Shown: positions 1 to 6,059 of the stretch, in pieces
Position numbering within the stretch: the first letter of the stretch is position 1
How the letters are laid out: each line of letters begins with the position of its first letter
Source: Methylobacterium sp.
Lineage (GTDB): Bacteria > Pseudomonadota > Alphaproteobacteria > Rhizobiales > Beijerinckiaceae
DNA length: 11,000 nucleotides
Assembly (NCBI GenBank): GCA_021154065.1
Contig: JAJKJG010000319.1
Span: 1 to 11,000, forward strand
Direction: 5' to 3'
Position numbers and translations under genes: made by a program
The notes under the pieces: generated by a model
Seen by the model: the letters and a program-made list of their open reading frames with translations, nothing else
Told to the model about the DNA's origin: nothing
Databases searched by the model: none

Positions 1-576
1 CATGACGGTCGTGACCCCGAGGCGCTTCTGCAGGGCGCGGATCTCCTCGCGCAGGCGCACCCGCACCTTGGCGTCGAGCGCCGAGAGCGGCTCGTCGAGG
101 AGCAGGAGGTTCGGCGCCGTCGCGAGCGCGCGGGCGAGCGCGACGCGCTGCTGCTGGCCGCCCGAGAGCTGCGCCGGGTATTTGCGATGCTGCTCGGGCA
201 GACCGACGAGCGCGAGAAGCTCGTCGACGCGGCGCGTGATCTCGGCCGCCCCTTTTCGGCGGTTGACGAGCCCGTAGCCGACGTTGCGGGCGACGGTCAG
301 GTTCGGGAACAGGGCGTAGGACTGGAACACGATGCCGAAGTCGCGCTCCGCCGGCGGGGCGTGCGAGACATCGCGGCCGGCGATCTCGATCCGGCCCTCG
401 TCCTGCGGGTCGAGGCCGGCGATGGCGCGCAGGAGCGTGGTCTTGCCGCAGCCGGACGGCCCGAGGAAGCACACGAACTCGCCGCGCCGGACCTCGAGAT
501 CGATCGCCTTCAAGGCGGTGAAGGCGCCGAAGCGCTTCCGCAGGCGCTCGATGCGCAGAAACGGCTGCTCGGTCAT
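1..576 (-). CDS. phnT: ABC transporter ATP-binding protein, PhnT-type (2-AEP uptake), C-terminus cut by window edge
   Basis: This is the ATPase subunit of an ABC importer, acting on the inner face of the cytoplasmic membrane. The first 192 residues are in the window. Walker [10 protein letters not shown] is at residues 39-47, the Q-loop at FQSYALFPN (84-92), the signature LSGGQQQR at 137-144, Walker B LLLLDEP at 157-163 and the D-loop SALD at 165-168. The H-loop and the regulatory C-terminal part lie beyond the left edge. The stretch [20 protein letters not shown] resembles the ATPases found with 2-AEP degradation genes (PhnT/PhnT2 families). The gene follows phnW-phnA-phnY on the same strand, and substrate-binding and permease genes would be expected further left. 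The ATG at 576 has no clear Shine-Dalgarno sequence. ATPase identity is certain; the substrate is inferred from context, and a spermidine or iron transporter ATPase would look similar. Confidence 0.85.
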   Translation of the reverse strand, partial: MTEQPFLRIERLRKRFGAFTALKAIDLEVRRGEFVCFLGPSGCGKTTLLRAIAGLDPQDEGRIEIAGRDVSHAPPAERDFGIVFQSYALFPNLTVARNVGYGLVNRRKGAAEITRRVDELLALVGLPEQHRKYPAQLSGGQQQRVALARALATAPNLLLLDEPLSALDAKVRVRLREEIRALQKRLGVTTVM

Positions 577-585
577 CGGCGCGGG

Positions 586-599
586 ATCACCACAGTGAT
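586..599. promoter_or_regulatory. Small inverted repeat just upstream of the ABC ATPase start
   Basis: ATCAC (586-590) and GTGAT (595-599) are perfect arms around a CACA loop. The repeat ends 9 bases before the ATG at 576. On the minus strand the only weakly Shine-Dalgarno-like bases (GGTGAT) lie in one arm. It could be a small operator or an RNA hairpin at the ribosome site; a 5-base stem can also arise by chance. Confidence 0.25.
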
Positions 600-601
600 G
601 T

Positions 602-637
602 CGTTCCGGGGCTCCGCGAAGCGGAGAGCCCGGAACG
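602..637. repeat. GC-rich hairpin repeat
   Basis: CGTTCCGGG near 602 and CCCGGAACG ending at 637 form one stem, continued inwards by CTCCGC and GCGGAG around a GAA loop, with one asymmetric base. It resembles the dispersed intergenic palindromes of Bradyrhizobium-like genomes. No T-run follows on the minus strand, so it is not an obvious intrinsic terminator. Confidence 0.6.
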
Positions 638-742
638 GCAGGAGGGTAGACTACATGCCGCCCCGCTTCGCGAGGCAAGACCTCTTTTGACGTTATCGGC
701 CGTTTCGCGCGGGGGGTTGAGGCAGTGCCACCCTCCCGAGCC

Positions 743-784
743 CCTCATCCTGAGGTGCGAGCGGAGCGAGCCTCGAAGGACGCA
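743..784 (+). repeat. Dispersed palindromic element, variant A, copy 1
   Basis: The element starts CCTCATCCTGAGGTGCGAGC and ends CCTCGAAGGACGCA. The same 42-base unit occurs inverted at 3633-3674 with one mismatch by eye. The first 13 bases form a mini-hairpin (CCTCA, loop TCC, TGAGG), and the centre GAGCGGAGCGAG is imperfectly symmetric. I recognise the type as abundant between genes in Bradyrhizobium, Methylobacterium and relatives; it is not coding. Confidence 0.85.
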
Positions 785-814
785 ACCCTGCCGATGCGGC
801 GCGCTCAACCGCCG

Positions 815-869
815 GTGCGTGCTTCGAGGCTCCCCCGGGTCAAGCCCGGGGTCGCACCTCAGCATGAGG
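815..869 (-). repeat. Dispersed palindromic element, variant B, copy 1
   Basis: Read on the minus strand it starts CCTCATGCTGAGGTGCGACC and ends GCCTCGAAGCACGCA, so it is a relative of variant A with diagnostic changes (ATGC for ATCC, GCACG for GGACG). Its centre carries a 7-base-pair hairpin, CCCCGGG (833-839) and CCCGGGG (845-851). It faces the variant A copy at 743-784, so the two could form a larger cruciform. It lies 33 bases past the phnY stop codon and could stabilise or end that transcript. Confidence 0.8.
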
Positions 870-901
870 CGATTTGAGCGTGGTCCGACTATAACTCCGA
901 C

Positions 902-2353
902 CTAACCCGGCCACGGCAGCGAATAGGTGCGCACGTTCGTGAAGCTCTTCATCGCCTCGACGACGCCTTCCTTGTAGCCGAGGCCGGAATCCTTGATGCC
1001 GCCAAAGGGCGACATCTCGATCCGGTAGCCCGGCACCTCCCAGACGTTCACGCTGCCGACCTCGAGCTCGGCGACGAAGCGGGTGATGTAGTCGAGGCGG
1101 TTGGTGCAGACGCCGGATGACAGGCCGTAGGCGGTGGCGTTCGAGATCCTGATGACGGCCTCGATGTCGTCCGGGCAGCGGATGATCGGGATCACCGGCC
1201 CGAAGGTCTCCTCACGCACGAGCTCGCAATCCTCGGGCACGTGGTCGACGACGGTCGGCCGGAACAGCGCTCCGTCGCGTTTTTCGCCGTGCAGGAGCCG
1301 CGCTCCCTTTGCGACGGCATCATCGACGCGCGCCTCAAACAGCGCCGCCGAGCGCTCGTTGATGACGGTGCCGACGTCGGTCGCCGGGTCCATCGGGTCG
1401 CCGGATTTGAGCTTCCGCGCCTTCGCCAGCACGAGCGCGCTGAATTCATCGGCGACGCTCGCGACGACGAGGATGCGCTTCACCGCCGTGCAGCGCTGGC
1501 CCGAGTTCTTGGTCGCGCCTTGGACCGCGAGCTCGGCCGCACGGTCGAGGTCAGCATCCTCCATGACGATGAGCGGGTCGTTGCCGCCGAGCTCGAGCAC
1601 GAGGCGCTTGTAGCCCGCCGTCGCGGCGATGTGCTTGCCGACCCTGACCGAGCCCGTGAAGGTGACGAGGTCGGCGTCCGGATCGGTGATCATGGCGTCG
1701 CCCATGGTCGAGGGGTTGCCGGTCACGACCGACAGCATCTCCGGCGGCAGGCCCGCCTCGTAGAGCACGTCGGCGAGCGCCAGCGCCGTCAGCGGCGTCA
1801 GCTCCGTCGGCTTCAGCACGACGCGGTTGTTGGTGGCGATCGCCGGCGCGAGCTTGTGGCTCACCATGTTGAGCGGGTGGTTGAACGGCGTGATCGCCGA
1901 GATGACGCCGATGAGCGGCAGGCGCGTGGTGTAGATTTTGCGGCTCTTGCCGTTCGGGCTGATGTCGCAGCTGTAGATCTCGCCGTCGTCCTTGATCGTC
2001 AGCTGCGCCGCGAAGGACCACACGTCGTAGGCGCGGCTCGCCTCGTAGAGCGAGTCCTTCCAGCACAGGCCGGACTCCGCCGTGATGAGGCGGGCGAACG
2101 CCTCGCGGCGGTCGCGCAGGGTCTCGGCGGTGCGCTGCAGGATCTGCTGGCGCTCGTAACGGGTGAGCGCCGGCCGGAACGCCTTGGCCTTGGCGAAGGC
2201 GTCGCGGACGTGCTCGGGCCGCGCCGCCGGCACCGTGCCGACGACCTCGTTCGTGTATGGATTGAAGACCTCGACGACGCCGTCGGTCTCGATGCGGCGG
2301 CCGGCGATGCGCATCGCCTCGCGGCGGGGAGGGGGCTTGACGGGAACGTTCAT
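902..2353 (-). CDS. phnY: Phosphonoacetaldehyde dehydrogenase (PhnY)
   Basis: This cytoplasmic NAD(P)-dependent aldehyde dehydrogenase would oxidise phosphonoacetaldehyde, made by PhnW, to phosphonoacetate, the substrate of PhnA. At 483 residues it has the normal ALDH length. The nucleophile is Cys288 in NSGQRC, the general base Glu254 in [10 protein letters not shown], and the cofactor glutamate E382 in [16 protein letters not shown] (232-240) is the nucleotide-binding loop. His159, in PFNHP, and Arg287, just before the nucleophile, match positions I recall being linked to phosphonate binding in Sinorhizobium meliloti PhnY. The ATG lies two bases after the phnA stop codon with no Shine-Dalgarno sequence, which suggests translational coupling; Met14 is a less likely start. 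The general ALDH fold is certain; the substrate rests on context. The symbol phnY is also used for an unrelated dioxygenase. Confidence 0.93.
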   Translation of the reverse strand: MNVPVKPPPRREAMRIAGRRIETDGVVEVFNPYTNEVVGTVPAARPEHVRDAFAKAKAFRPALTRYERQQILQRTAETLRDRREAFARLITAESGLCWKDSLYEASRAYDVWSFAAQLTIKDDGEIYSCDISPNGKSRKIYTTRLPLIGVISAITPFNHPLNMVSHKLAPAIATNNRVVLKPTELTPLTALALADVLYEAGLPPEMLSVVTGNPSTMGDAMITDPDADLVTFTGSVRVGKHIAATAGYKRLVLELGGNDPLIVMEDADLDRAAELAVQGATKNSGQRCTAVKRILVVASVADEFSALVLAKARKLKSGDPMDPATDVGTVINERSAALFEARVDDAVAKGARLLHGEKRDGALFRPTVVDHVPEDCELVREETFGPVIPIIRCPDDIEAVIRISNATAYGLSSGVCTNRLDYITRFVAELEVGSVNVWEVPGYRIEMSPFGGIKDSGLGYKEGVVEAMKSFTNVRTYSLPWPG

Positions 2354-2355
2354 GA

Positions 2356-3609
2356 TCAGGCGACCCGGTTAAGCGCGACGTCGAAGACGTCGAAGTTGCG
2401 CAAGGCCCGCCCGGACGGCACGTCCACCTTGCGGTTCGCGATCATCGGCACGGTCTGCTCGGCGAGCCCGCCATGCGAGCGCAGCGGCTCGGTCAGCCCC
2501 GAGAGGTCGTGCTTCTCGCGCGCGGTGCCGAGAACCTTGTGCCGCCCGGAGATCACGACGAGATCGCCGATGCGATCCCCCGGCAGCTCGAAGCGGCGGC
2601 AGGCCTCGTCGCGCTCGATCGCCACCTCGACGCCCTCGAGCGCCTGCAAGCGCGCGATCATGGCCTGCCGGTCCGTCCCCTCCGGCAGGTAGACCGTGGC
2701 GAAGGAGCCGAGCGCGCCGTGATGGACCACATAGGGATCGGTGATCGGCAGGATCACCCGCGTCGTCCCCTTGCCGAGCCAGCCGTCGAACAGCTCCTGG
2801 AGGTAGATCACGTCGGGCTCGCCGTTCGCGAGGTGCTTGTCGTTCATGCCGTGATCGGCGGTCAGCACCAGCACGCAGCCGGCGGCGTCGAGCGCGCCAA
2901 CATAGCGGTCGAGCATGGCGTAGAAGCTGTTCGCGATCTCGGAGCCCGGCGCTGCCTTGTGCTGGATGTAGTCGGTCGTCGACAGATACATCACGTCCGG
3001 ACGGAAGCTTGCGAGGAGCTTGACGCCGGCCGCGAAGACGAACTCGGACAGCTCGGCCGAGTACACGTCCGGCAGCTTCATGCCGACAAAGGCGAGCACG
3101 TCGTCGATGCCGTTCTCGGCCTTCGTCGCCTTGTCGGCCTTCTCGGACGAGAACGCGACCGCGCGGCCTGAGCTCATGTCGAGCCCGTAGCCGAGGAGCG
3201 TGCGCAGCTTGTCCTTCGCGGTCACGACCGCGACCTTCGCGCCGGCATCGTGGAAGGCCTTCATGATGGTGTCGGCGCGCATGAAGCGCGCGTCGTTCAT
3301 CATCACCTCCTGCTGGCTCGCCGGGTCGTAGAAATAGTTGCCGGCGATGCCGTGCACGGCCGGCGGGCGGCCGGTGATGATCGAGATGTTGTTCGGGTTG
3401 GTGAAGCTCGGGATCACCGACTGCGCGAGGAGGTTGGCACCGGTGCGCATCAGTCGCTCGAGGTTCGGCGCCAGCCCCTTCTCGATCGCCGCCTCGATGT
3501 AGCCCGGCTCCGAGCCGTCGATGCAGACGACGACCGTCGGCTCCTGCGGAAAGCGATAGCTGCGCCCGTTCGCCGTGACGCTCGCGCCGATTCGGCTTTG
3601 GATGTTCAT
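2356..3609 (-). CDS. phnA: Phosphonoacetate hydrolase (PhnA)
   Basis: This two-zinc enzyme of the alkaline phosphatase superfamily splits the C-P bond of phosphonoacetate to give acetate and phosphate. It has 417 residues. The residues expected for metal binding and catalysis are visible: Asp31 in [11 protein letters not shown], the catalytic Thr70 in PSFTNPNN, Asp213 and His217 in TTDYIQHK, Asp252-His253 in LTADHGMND, and His379 in RSHGG. These fit the S. meliloti PhnA ligand set, as I recall it, with a constant shift of two residues. There is no signal peptide, so it acts in the cytoplasm. The ATG at 3609 is preceded by GGA seven bases upstream. phnY follows two bases after its stop. It is unrelated to the E. 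coli protein once called PhnA. Confidence 0.95.
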   Translation of the reverse strand: MNIQSRIGASVTANGRSYRFPQEPTVVVCIDGSEPGYIEAAIEKGLAPNLERLMRTGANLLAQSVIPSFTNPNNISIITGRPPAVHGIAGNYFYDPASQQEVMMNDARFMRADTIMKAFHDAGAKVAVVTAKDKLRTLLGYGLDMSSGRAVAFSSEKADKATKAENGIDDVLAFVGMKLPDVYSAELSEFVFAAGVKLLASFRPDVMYLSTTDYIQHKAAPGSEIANSFYAMLDRYVGALDAAGCVLVLTADHGMNDKHLANGEPDVIYLQELFDGWLGKGTTRVILPITDPYVVHHGALGSFATVYLPEGTDRQAMIARLQALEGVEVAIERDEACRRFELPGDRIGDLVVISGRHKVLGTAREKHDLSGLTEPLRSHGGLAEQTVPMIANRKVDVPSGRALRNFDVFDVALNRVA

Positions 3610-3632
3610 ACCGGGTTCCGTCCTACCGTTCG

Positions 3633-3674
3633 TGCGTCCTTCGAGGCTCGCTTCGCTCGCACCTCAGGATGAGG
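3633..3674 (-). repeat. Dispersed palindromic element, variant A, copy 2 (inverted)
   Basis: This is the reverse complement of 743-784 with one visible difference in the centre (GAAGCG for GGAGCG). It lies 23 bases upstream of the phnA start, inside the phnW-phnA spacer, so a transcript from phnW would carry it as RNA. Confidence 0.85.
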
Positions 3675-3706
3675 AAGGTGGTGCGCGTGGAGAAAGACAC
3701 CAGTGC

Positions 3707-3750
3707 CCTCATGCTGAGGTGCCCCGCGCAGCGGGGCCTCGAAGCACGCA
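3707..3750 (+). repeat. Dispersed palindromic element, variant B, copy 2
   Basis: It starts CCTCATGCTGAGGTGC and ends CCTCGAAGCACGCA, sharing both flanks with the element at 815-869. The centre differs: here it is a short GCCCCGC / GCGGGGC-type hairpin. It lies 21 bases past the phnW stop codon, back to back with variant A at 3633-3674. In leftward transcripts it could act as a 3' stabiliser or attenuator. Confidence 0.8.
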
Positions 3751-3771
3751 CCCCCTTTCGCCACCGCCATC

Positions 3772-4917
3772 TCAGGCCGCCCTCGCCGCGGCGAGGTCGA
3801 CCTTCATCTCGGCCAGCACCTCGGCGACGGCGGCGAGCGCGCCGCGCATGTCCTTCGGATAGAGCCGGCCGATGCAGCCGATGCGGAACGACTCGGCGAC
3901 CGTGAGCTTGCCCGGATAGATGACGTAGCCGCGCGCCCTCAGCCCGTCGTAGAAGCGCTGGAACGCGAAGCCCGGATGGCGCGGCGTGTGGAAGGTGACG
4001 ATGATCGGCGCCTGCAGCGCGCCGGGCAGGAGCGTCTCGAAGCCGAGCGCCCGCATGCCGGCGACGAGCACGCGGCAATTCTCGGCGTAGCGCCCGCCGC
4101 GGCCGGCGACGCCGCCCTCGGCCCAGAACTCCTCGAGCGCCTGGTGGAAGGCGGCGATGACGTGGATCGGCGGCGTGAAACGGTACTGGCCGGTCTTCTC
4201 GAAGGCCTGGTGCTGGTCGTAGAGGTCGAGCACCAGCGTCGTCGCGTTGCCCCCGGTCTCGGCGAGCGCCGCGCGGCGGGCGAGCACGAAGCCGAGGCCG
4301 GGCACGCCTTCGAGGCATTTGTTCGAGGACGCCGCGACCGCGTCGAAGGCGACCTTGCCGGCGTCGAGCGGCAGCGCCCCGAAGGCGCTCATCGCGTCGA
4401 CGAGGAGGCGCTTGCCGTGCCGGGCGGCGATCGCGGCGATCGCCTCGATCGGGTTCAGGATGCCGCTCGTCGTCTCGCAATAGACGGCGAAGACGTGGCT
4501 GATGCTCGTCTGGCGCTTGAGAATGCGCTCGACGGCGGCGAGATCGGGCGGCGTGTCCTCGGCGGTCTCGTGCACCACGGTCTTGCGGCCGGCGATGTCG
4601 AGGATGCGCTTGGCGCGATGGCCATAGGCGCCGTTGATGAGCACCAGGACCTTGCCGTTCTTCGGCACGAAGGTGGTCAGCATCGCCTCGACCGCGAACG
4701 TGCCGGAGCCCTGCATCGGCACGGCGACGAAAGCGTCTTCGCCGTGGATGATCCGCGGCAGGCCATCGAGCACGGCCTTATTGAGGCGCAGGAAGCGGGC
4801 GTCCCGCGAGCCCCAGTCATGCACCATCGCCTCCTTGACGGACCGCGAGGTCGTGAGGGGTCCGGGCGTCAGGAGGAGCGGATCGCCGGTTTCCGAAGCG
4901 GCGGCTACGAGGGGCAT
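3772..4917 (-). CDS. phnW: 2-Aminoethylphosphonate:pyruvate transaminase (PhnW)
   Basis: PhnW is a PLP-dependent class V aminotransferase that moves the amino group of 2-AEP to pyruvate, giving phosphonoacetaldehyde and alanine; it is the first step of the pathway. The 381 residues carry LLTPGPLTTS near the N-terminus (about 15-24), VDAMSAFGALP with the PLP-pyridine aspartate (Asp174), SSNKCLEGVPG with the Schiff-base lysine (Lys200), and FRIGCIG with a substrate arginine (Arg345). The reading frame stays open to 4980, but the extra 21 residues are encoded partly by the repeat at 4942-5033. The ATG at 4917 has GGAAGAG just upstream, so it is preferred. It is the first gene of the leftward cluster and is divergent from the LysR gene. 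Confidence 0.95.
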   Translation of the reverse strand: MPLVAAASETGDPLLLTPGPLTTSRSVKEAMVHDWGSRDARFLRLNKAVLDGLPRIIHGEDAFVAVPMQGSGTFAVEAMLTTFVPKNGKVLVLINGAYGHRAKRILDIAGRKTVVHETAEDTPPDLAAVERILKRQTSISHVFAVYCETTSGILNPIEAIAAIAARHGKRLLVDAMSAFGALPLDAGKVAFDAVAASSNKCLEGVPGLGFVLARRAALAETGGNATTLVLDLYDQHQAFEKTGQYRFTPPIHVIAAFHQALEEFWAEGGVAGRGGRYAENCRVLVAGMRALGFETLLPGALQAPIIVTFHTPRHPGFAFQRFYDGLRARGYVIYPGKLTVAESFRIGCIGRLYPKDMRGALAAVAEVLAEMKVDLAAARAA

Positions 4918-4920
4918 CGA

Positions 4921-4928
4921 TCTCTTCC
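4921..4928 (-). promoter_or_regulatory. Ribosome binding site of phnW
   Basis: On the minus strand GGAAGAGA lies three bases before the ATG at 4917, with its GGAAG core six bases away. It supports this start over the upstream in-frame ATG at 4980, which falls inside repeat sequence. Confidence 0.6.
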
Positions 4929-4941
4929 GTTTAGCTGCGTG

Positions 4942-5033
4942 GTTGTCCCGGCCGGAGCGAAGCGAAGAGCCGGGATCCACTGGCGCCGGCCGTGTCGGGT
5001 CCCGGATAGCCGCTTCGCGGCTTCGGGGATGAC
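4942..5033. repeat. Composite rhizobial intergenic palindromic element in the phnW leader
   Basis: The left half has TCCCGGC (4946-4952) pairing with GCCGGGA (4969-4975) around GGAGCGAAGCGAAG-type sequence. The right half, roughly 4999-5033, has GCCGC TTC GCGGC inside a longer imperfect stem ending GGGGATGAC. I recognise this layout (TCCCGGCC...GCCGGGATCCACTGG...GTCCCGGAT...GGGATGAC) as a common dispersed element of Bradyrhizobium- and Methylobacterium-like genomes. It lies between the candidate operators and phnW, so it is likely transcribed as phnW leader RNA. Confidence 0.8.
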
Positions 5034-5077
5034 TCCGAACTCGCGATGACCCAGGCTAGCCTTGCGGCACCCATCAG

Positions 5078-5095
5078 TCCAATATGACGTTTGGA
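5078..5095. promoter_or_regulatory. Candidate operator: TCCAA-N8-TTGGA
   Basis: Perfect 5-base arms TCCAA (5078-5082) and TTGGA (5091-5095) flank eight bases. The site lies in the divergent phnW/LysR spacer, 25 bases before the LysR start, in the unique stretch outside the repeat. It could be a regulator recognition site; there is no experimental or comparative support here. Confidence 0.35.
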
Positions 5096-5103
5096 TGCCA
5101 CTT

Positions 5104-5118
5104 ATAGAGCCAGTCTAT
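5104..5118. promoter_or_regulatory. Candidate LysR box ATAGA-GCCAG-TCTAT (AT-N11-AT)
   Basis: Perfect 5-base arms around five bases give the AT-N11-AT / T-N11-A shape typical of LysR-family sites. It ends two bases before the LysR ATG at 5121, where a bound regulator would repress its own gene. A second palindrome (5078-5095) lies 8 bases further upstream, so the pair could be the recognition and activation sites of this regulator. Inferred from shape and place only. Confidence 0.45.
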
Positions 5119-5120
5119 CG

Positions 5121-6059
5121 ATGTCGCTCACCGGCCTGAAGGCCTTTCACCTCGTCGCGCAGGCGGGCAGCTTCACCAAGGCGGCGCGCGCCGGGCATGT
5201 CAGCCAGCCGACGATCTCGGCCCAGGTCCGGATGCTCGAGGACGCGCACGGAGCGCGCCTCTTCGACCGGCACGGCCGGGCCGTGTCGCTGACGCCGCTC
5301 GGCCACAGGCTCGCCGAGATCACGACGCGCCTGTTTGCGGCCGAGGAGGAGGCGAACGCGCTCCTCAGCGGCGCCCGCACGCTCGTGACCGGGCATCTCC
5401 GCATCGCGGCGGACAGCGCCGCCCACGCCATGCCGCTCATCGCCGAGCTGAAGCGCCGGCATGGCGGCCTGACCTTCTCGCTCAGCATGGGCAACTCGTC
5501 CGAGGTGGTCAGCCAGGTGCTCGACTACGCCGCCGACATCGGCGTCACGGCGAAGCAGACCTCGGATCCGCGCATCCATCGCATCCACCTGCGCGACGAC
5601 CGGCTCGTGGTGTTCGTGCCGCTGGCCCATCCCTGGTCGCGCCGCCGCGCCGTGCGGATGCGCGACCTCGCCGGGCAGGACCTCGTGACGCGCGAGCGCG
5701 GCTCGATCACCCGCGAGGTCTTTGAGACGCGCCTTGCCGAAGCCGGGATCCGCCCCGGCGCGCTCGTCGAGGTGCAGAGCCGGGAGGCGGTCCGGGAGGC
5801 GGTCGCGGCCGGTTTCGGCATCGGCGTCATCTTCGACAGCGAGTTCGCGCAGGACGCCGCCTGCCGCAAGCTCGCGGTGCCGGACGCCGACCTCGCCGTC
5901 GCGGAGTACGTGATTTGCCTCGAGGAACGCCGCCGGATCCCGCTCGTTCGCGGCTTCCTCGACCTCCTGCCGGACGCGCGAAGCGCCTTCGTCACAAGAG
6001 CCCGAGCCAGCCCCAATAGGGCAGCGCGAGCATCAGACCGGCCAGCGTCAGGAGGATGA
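5121..6059 (+). CDS. LysR-family regulator, probably of 2-AEP catabolism
   Basis: This DNA-binding regulator has 312 residues with a winged helix-turn-helix at about 3-62 (SFTKAARAGHVSQPTISAQV at 17-36) and a LysR substrate-binding domain from about 88 to 285. It is divergent from phnW, the usual place for the LysR regulators linked to aminoethylphosphonate catabolism, and its sequence fits that group. It probably senses 2-AEP or a breakdown product and activates phnW. The frame is open to a TTG at 5091, but the ATG at 5121 puts MSLTGLKAF at the start as expected for the family. Neither start has a clear Shine-Dalgarno sequence. The last 21 residues (TRARASPNRAAR...) are Arg-rich and antisense to the neighbouring permease gene, so the tail is probably not functional. 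Confidence 0.88.
   Translation: MSLTGLKAFHLVAQAGSFTKAARAGHVSQPTISAQVRMLEDAHGARLFDRHGRAVSLTPLGHRLAEITTRLFAAEEEANALLSGARTLVTGHLRIAADSAAHAMPLIAELKRRHGGLTFSLSMGNSSEVVSQVLDYAADIGVTAKQTSDPRIHRIHLRDDRLVVFVPLAHPWSRRRAVRMRDLAGQDLVTRERGSITREVFETRLAEAGIRPGALVEVQSREAVREAVAAGFGIGVIFDSEFAQDAACRKLAVPDADLAVAEYVICLEERRRIPLVRGFLDLLPDARSAFVTRARASPNRAARASDRPASGG

Larger units (their letters stand above)
577..901. other. Repeat-filled spacer between phnY and the ABC ATPase gene
   Basis: These 325 bases have no credible gene. They hold a small inverted repeat near the ATPase start (586-599), a GC hairpin (602-637) and two intergenic palindromic elements facing each other (743-784 and 815-869), listed separately. 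I see nothing recognisable in 646-742. The spacer may end or weaken the phnWAY transcript, or hold a separate promoter for the transporter genes, but no convincing -35/-10 pair was found. Confidence 0.7.

Noticed and set aside
1241..2692. Plus-strand reading frame of 483 codons across phnY and phnA
   Set aside because: It is rich in Arg, Asp, Glu and His with no recognisable domain and lies antisense to two well-supported enzymes; long shadow frames are expected in GC-rich DNA.
743..3750. CRISPR-like or mobile-element interpretation of the repeated units
   Set aside because: Units occur only twice each, are palindromic, have no regular spacers and no transposase gene in the window; they fit dispersed intergenic palindromes.
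5091..5120. TTG at 5091 as the LysR start
   Set aside because: It adds ten residues with no family match, lies within the palindromes and has no ribosome site; ATG at 5121 gives the usual LysR beginning.
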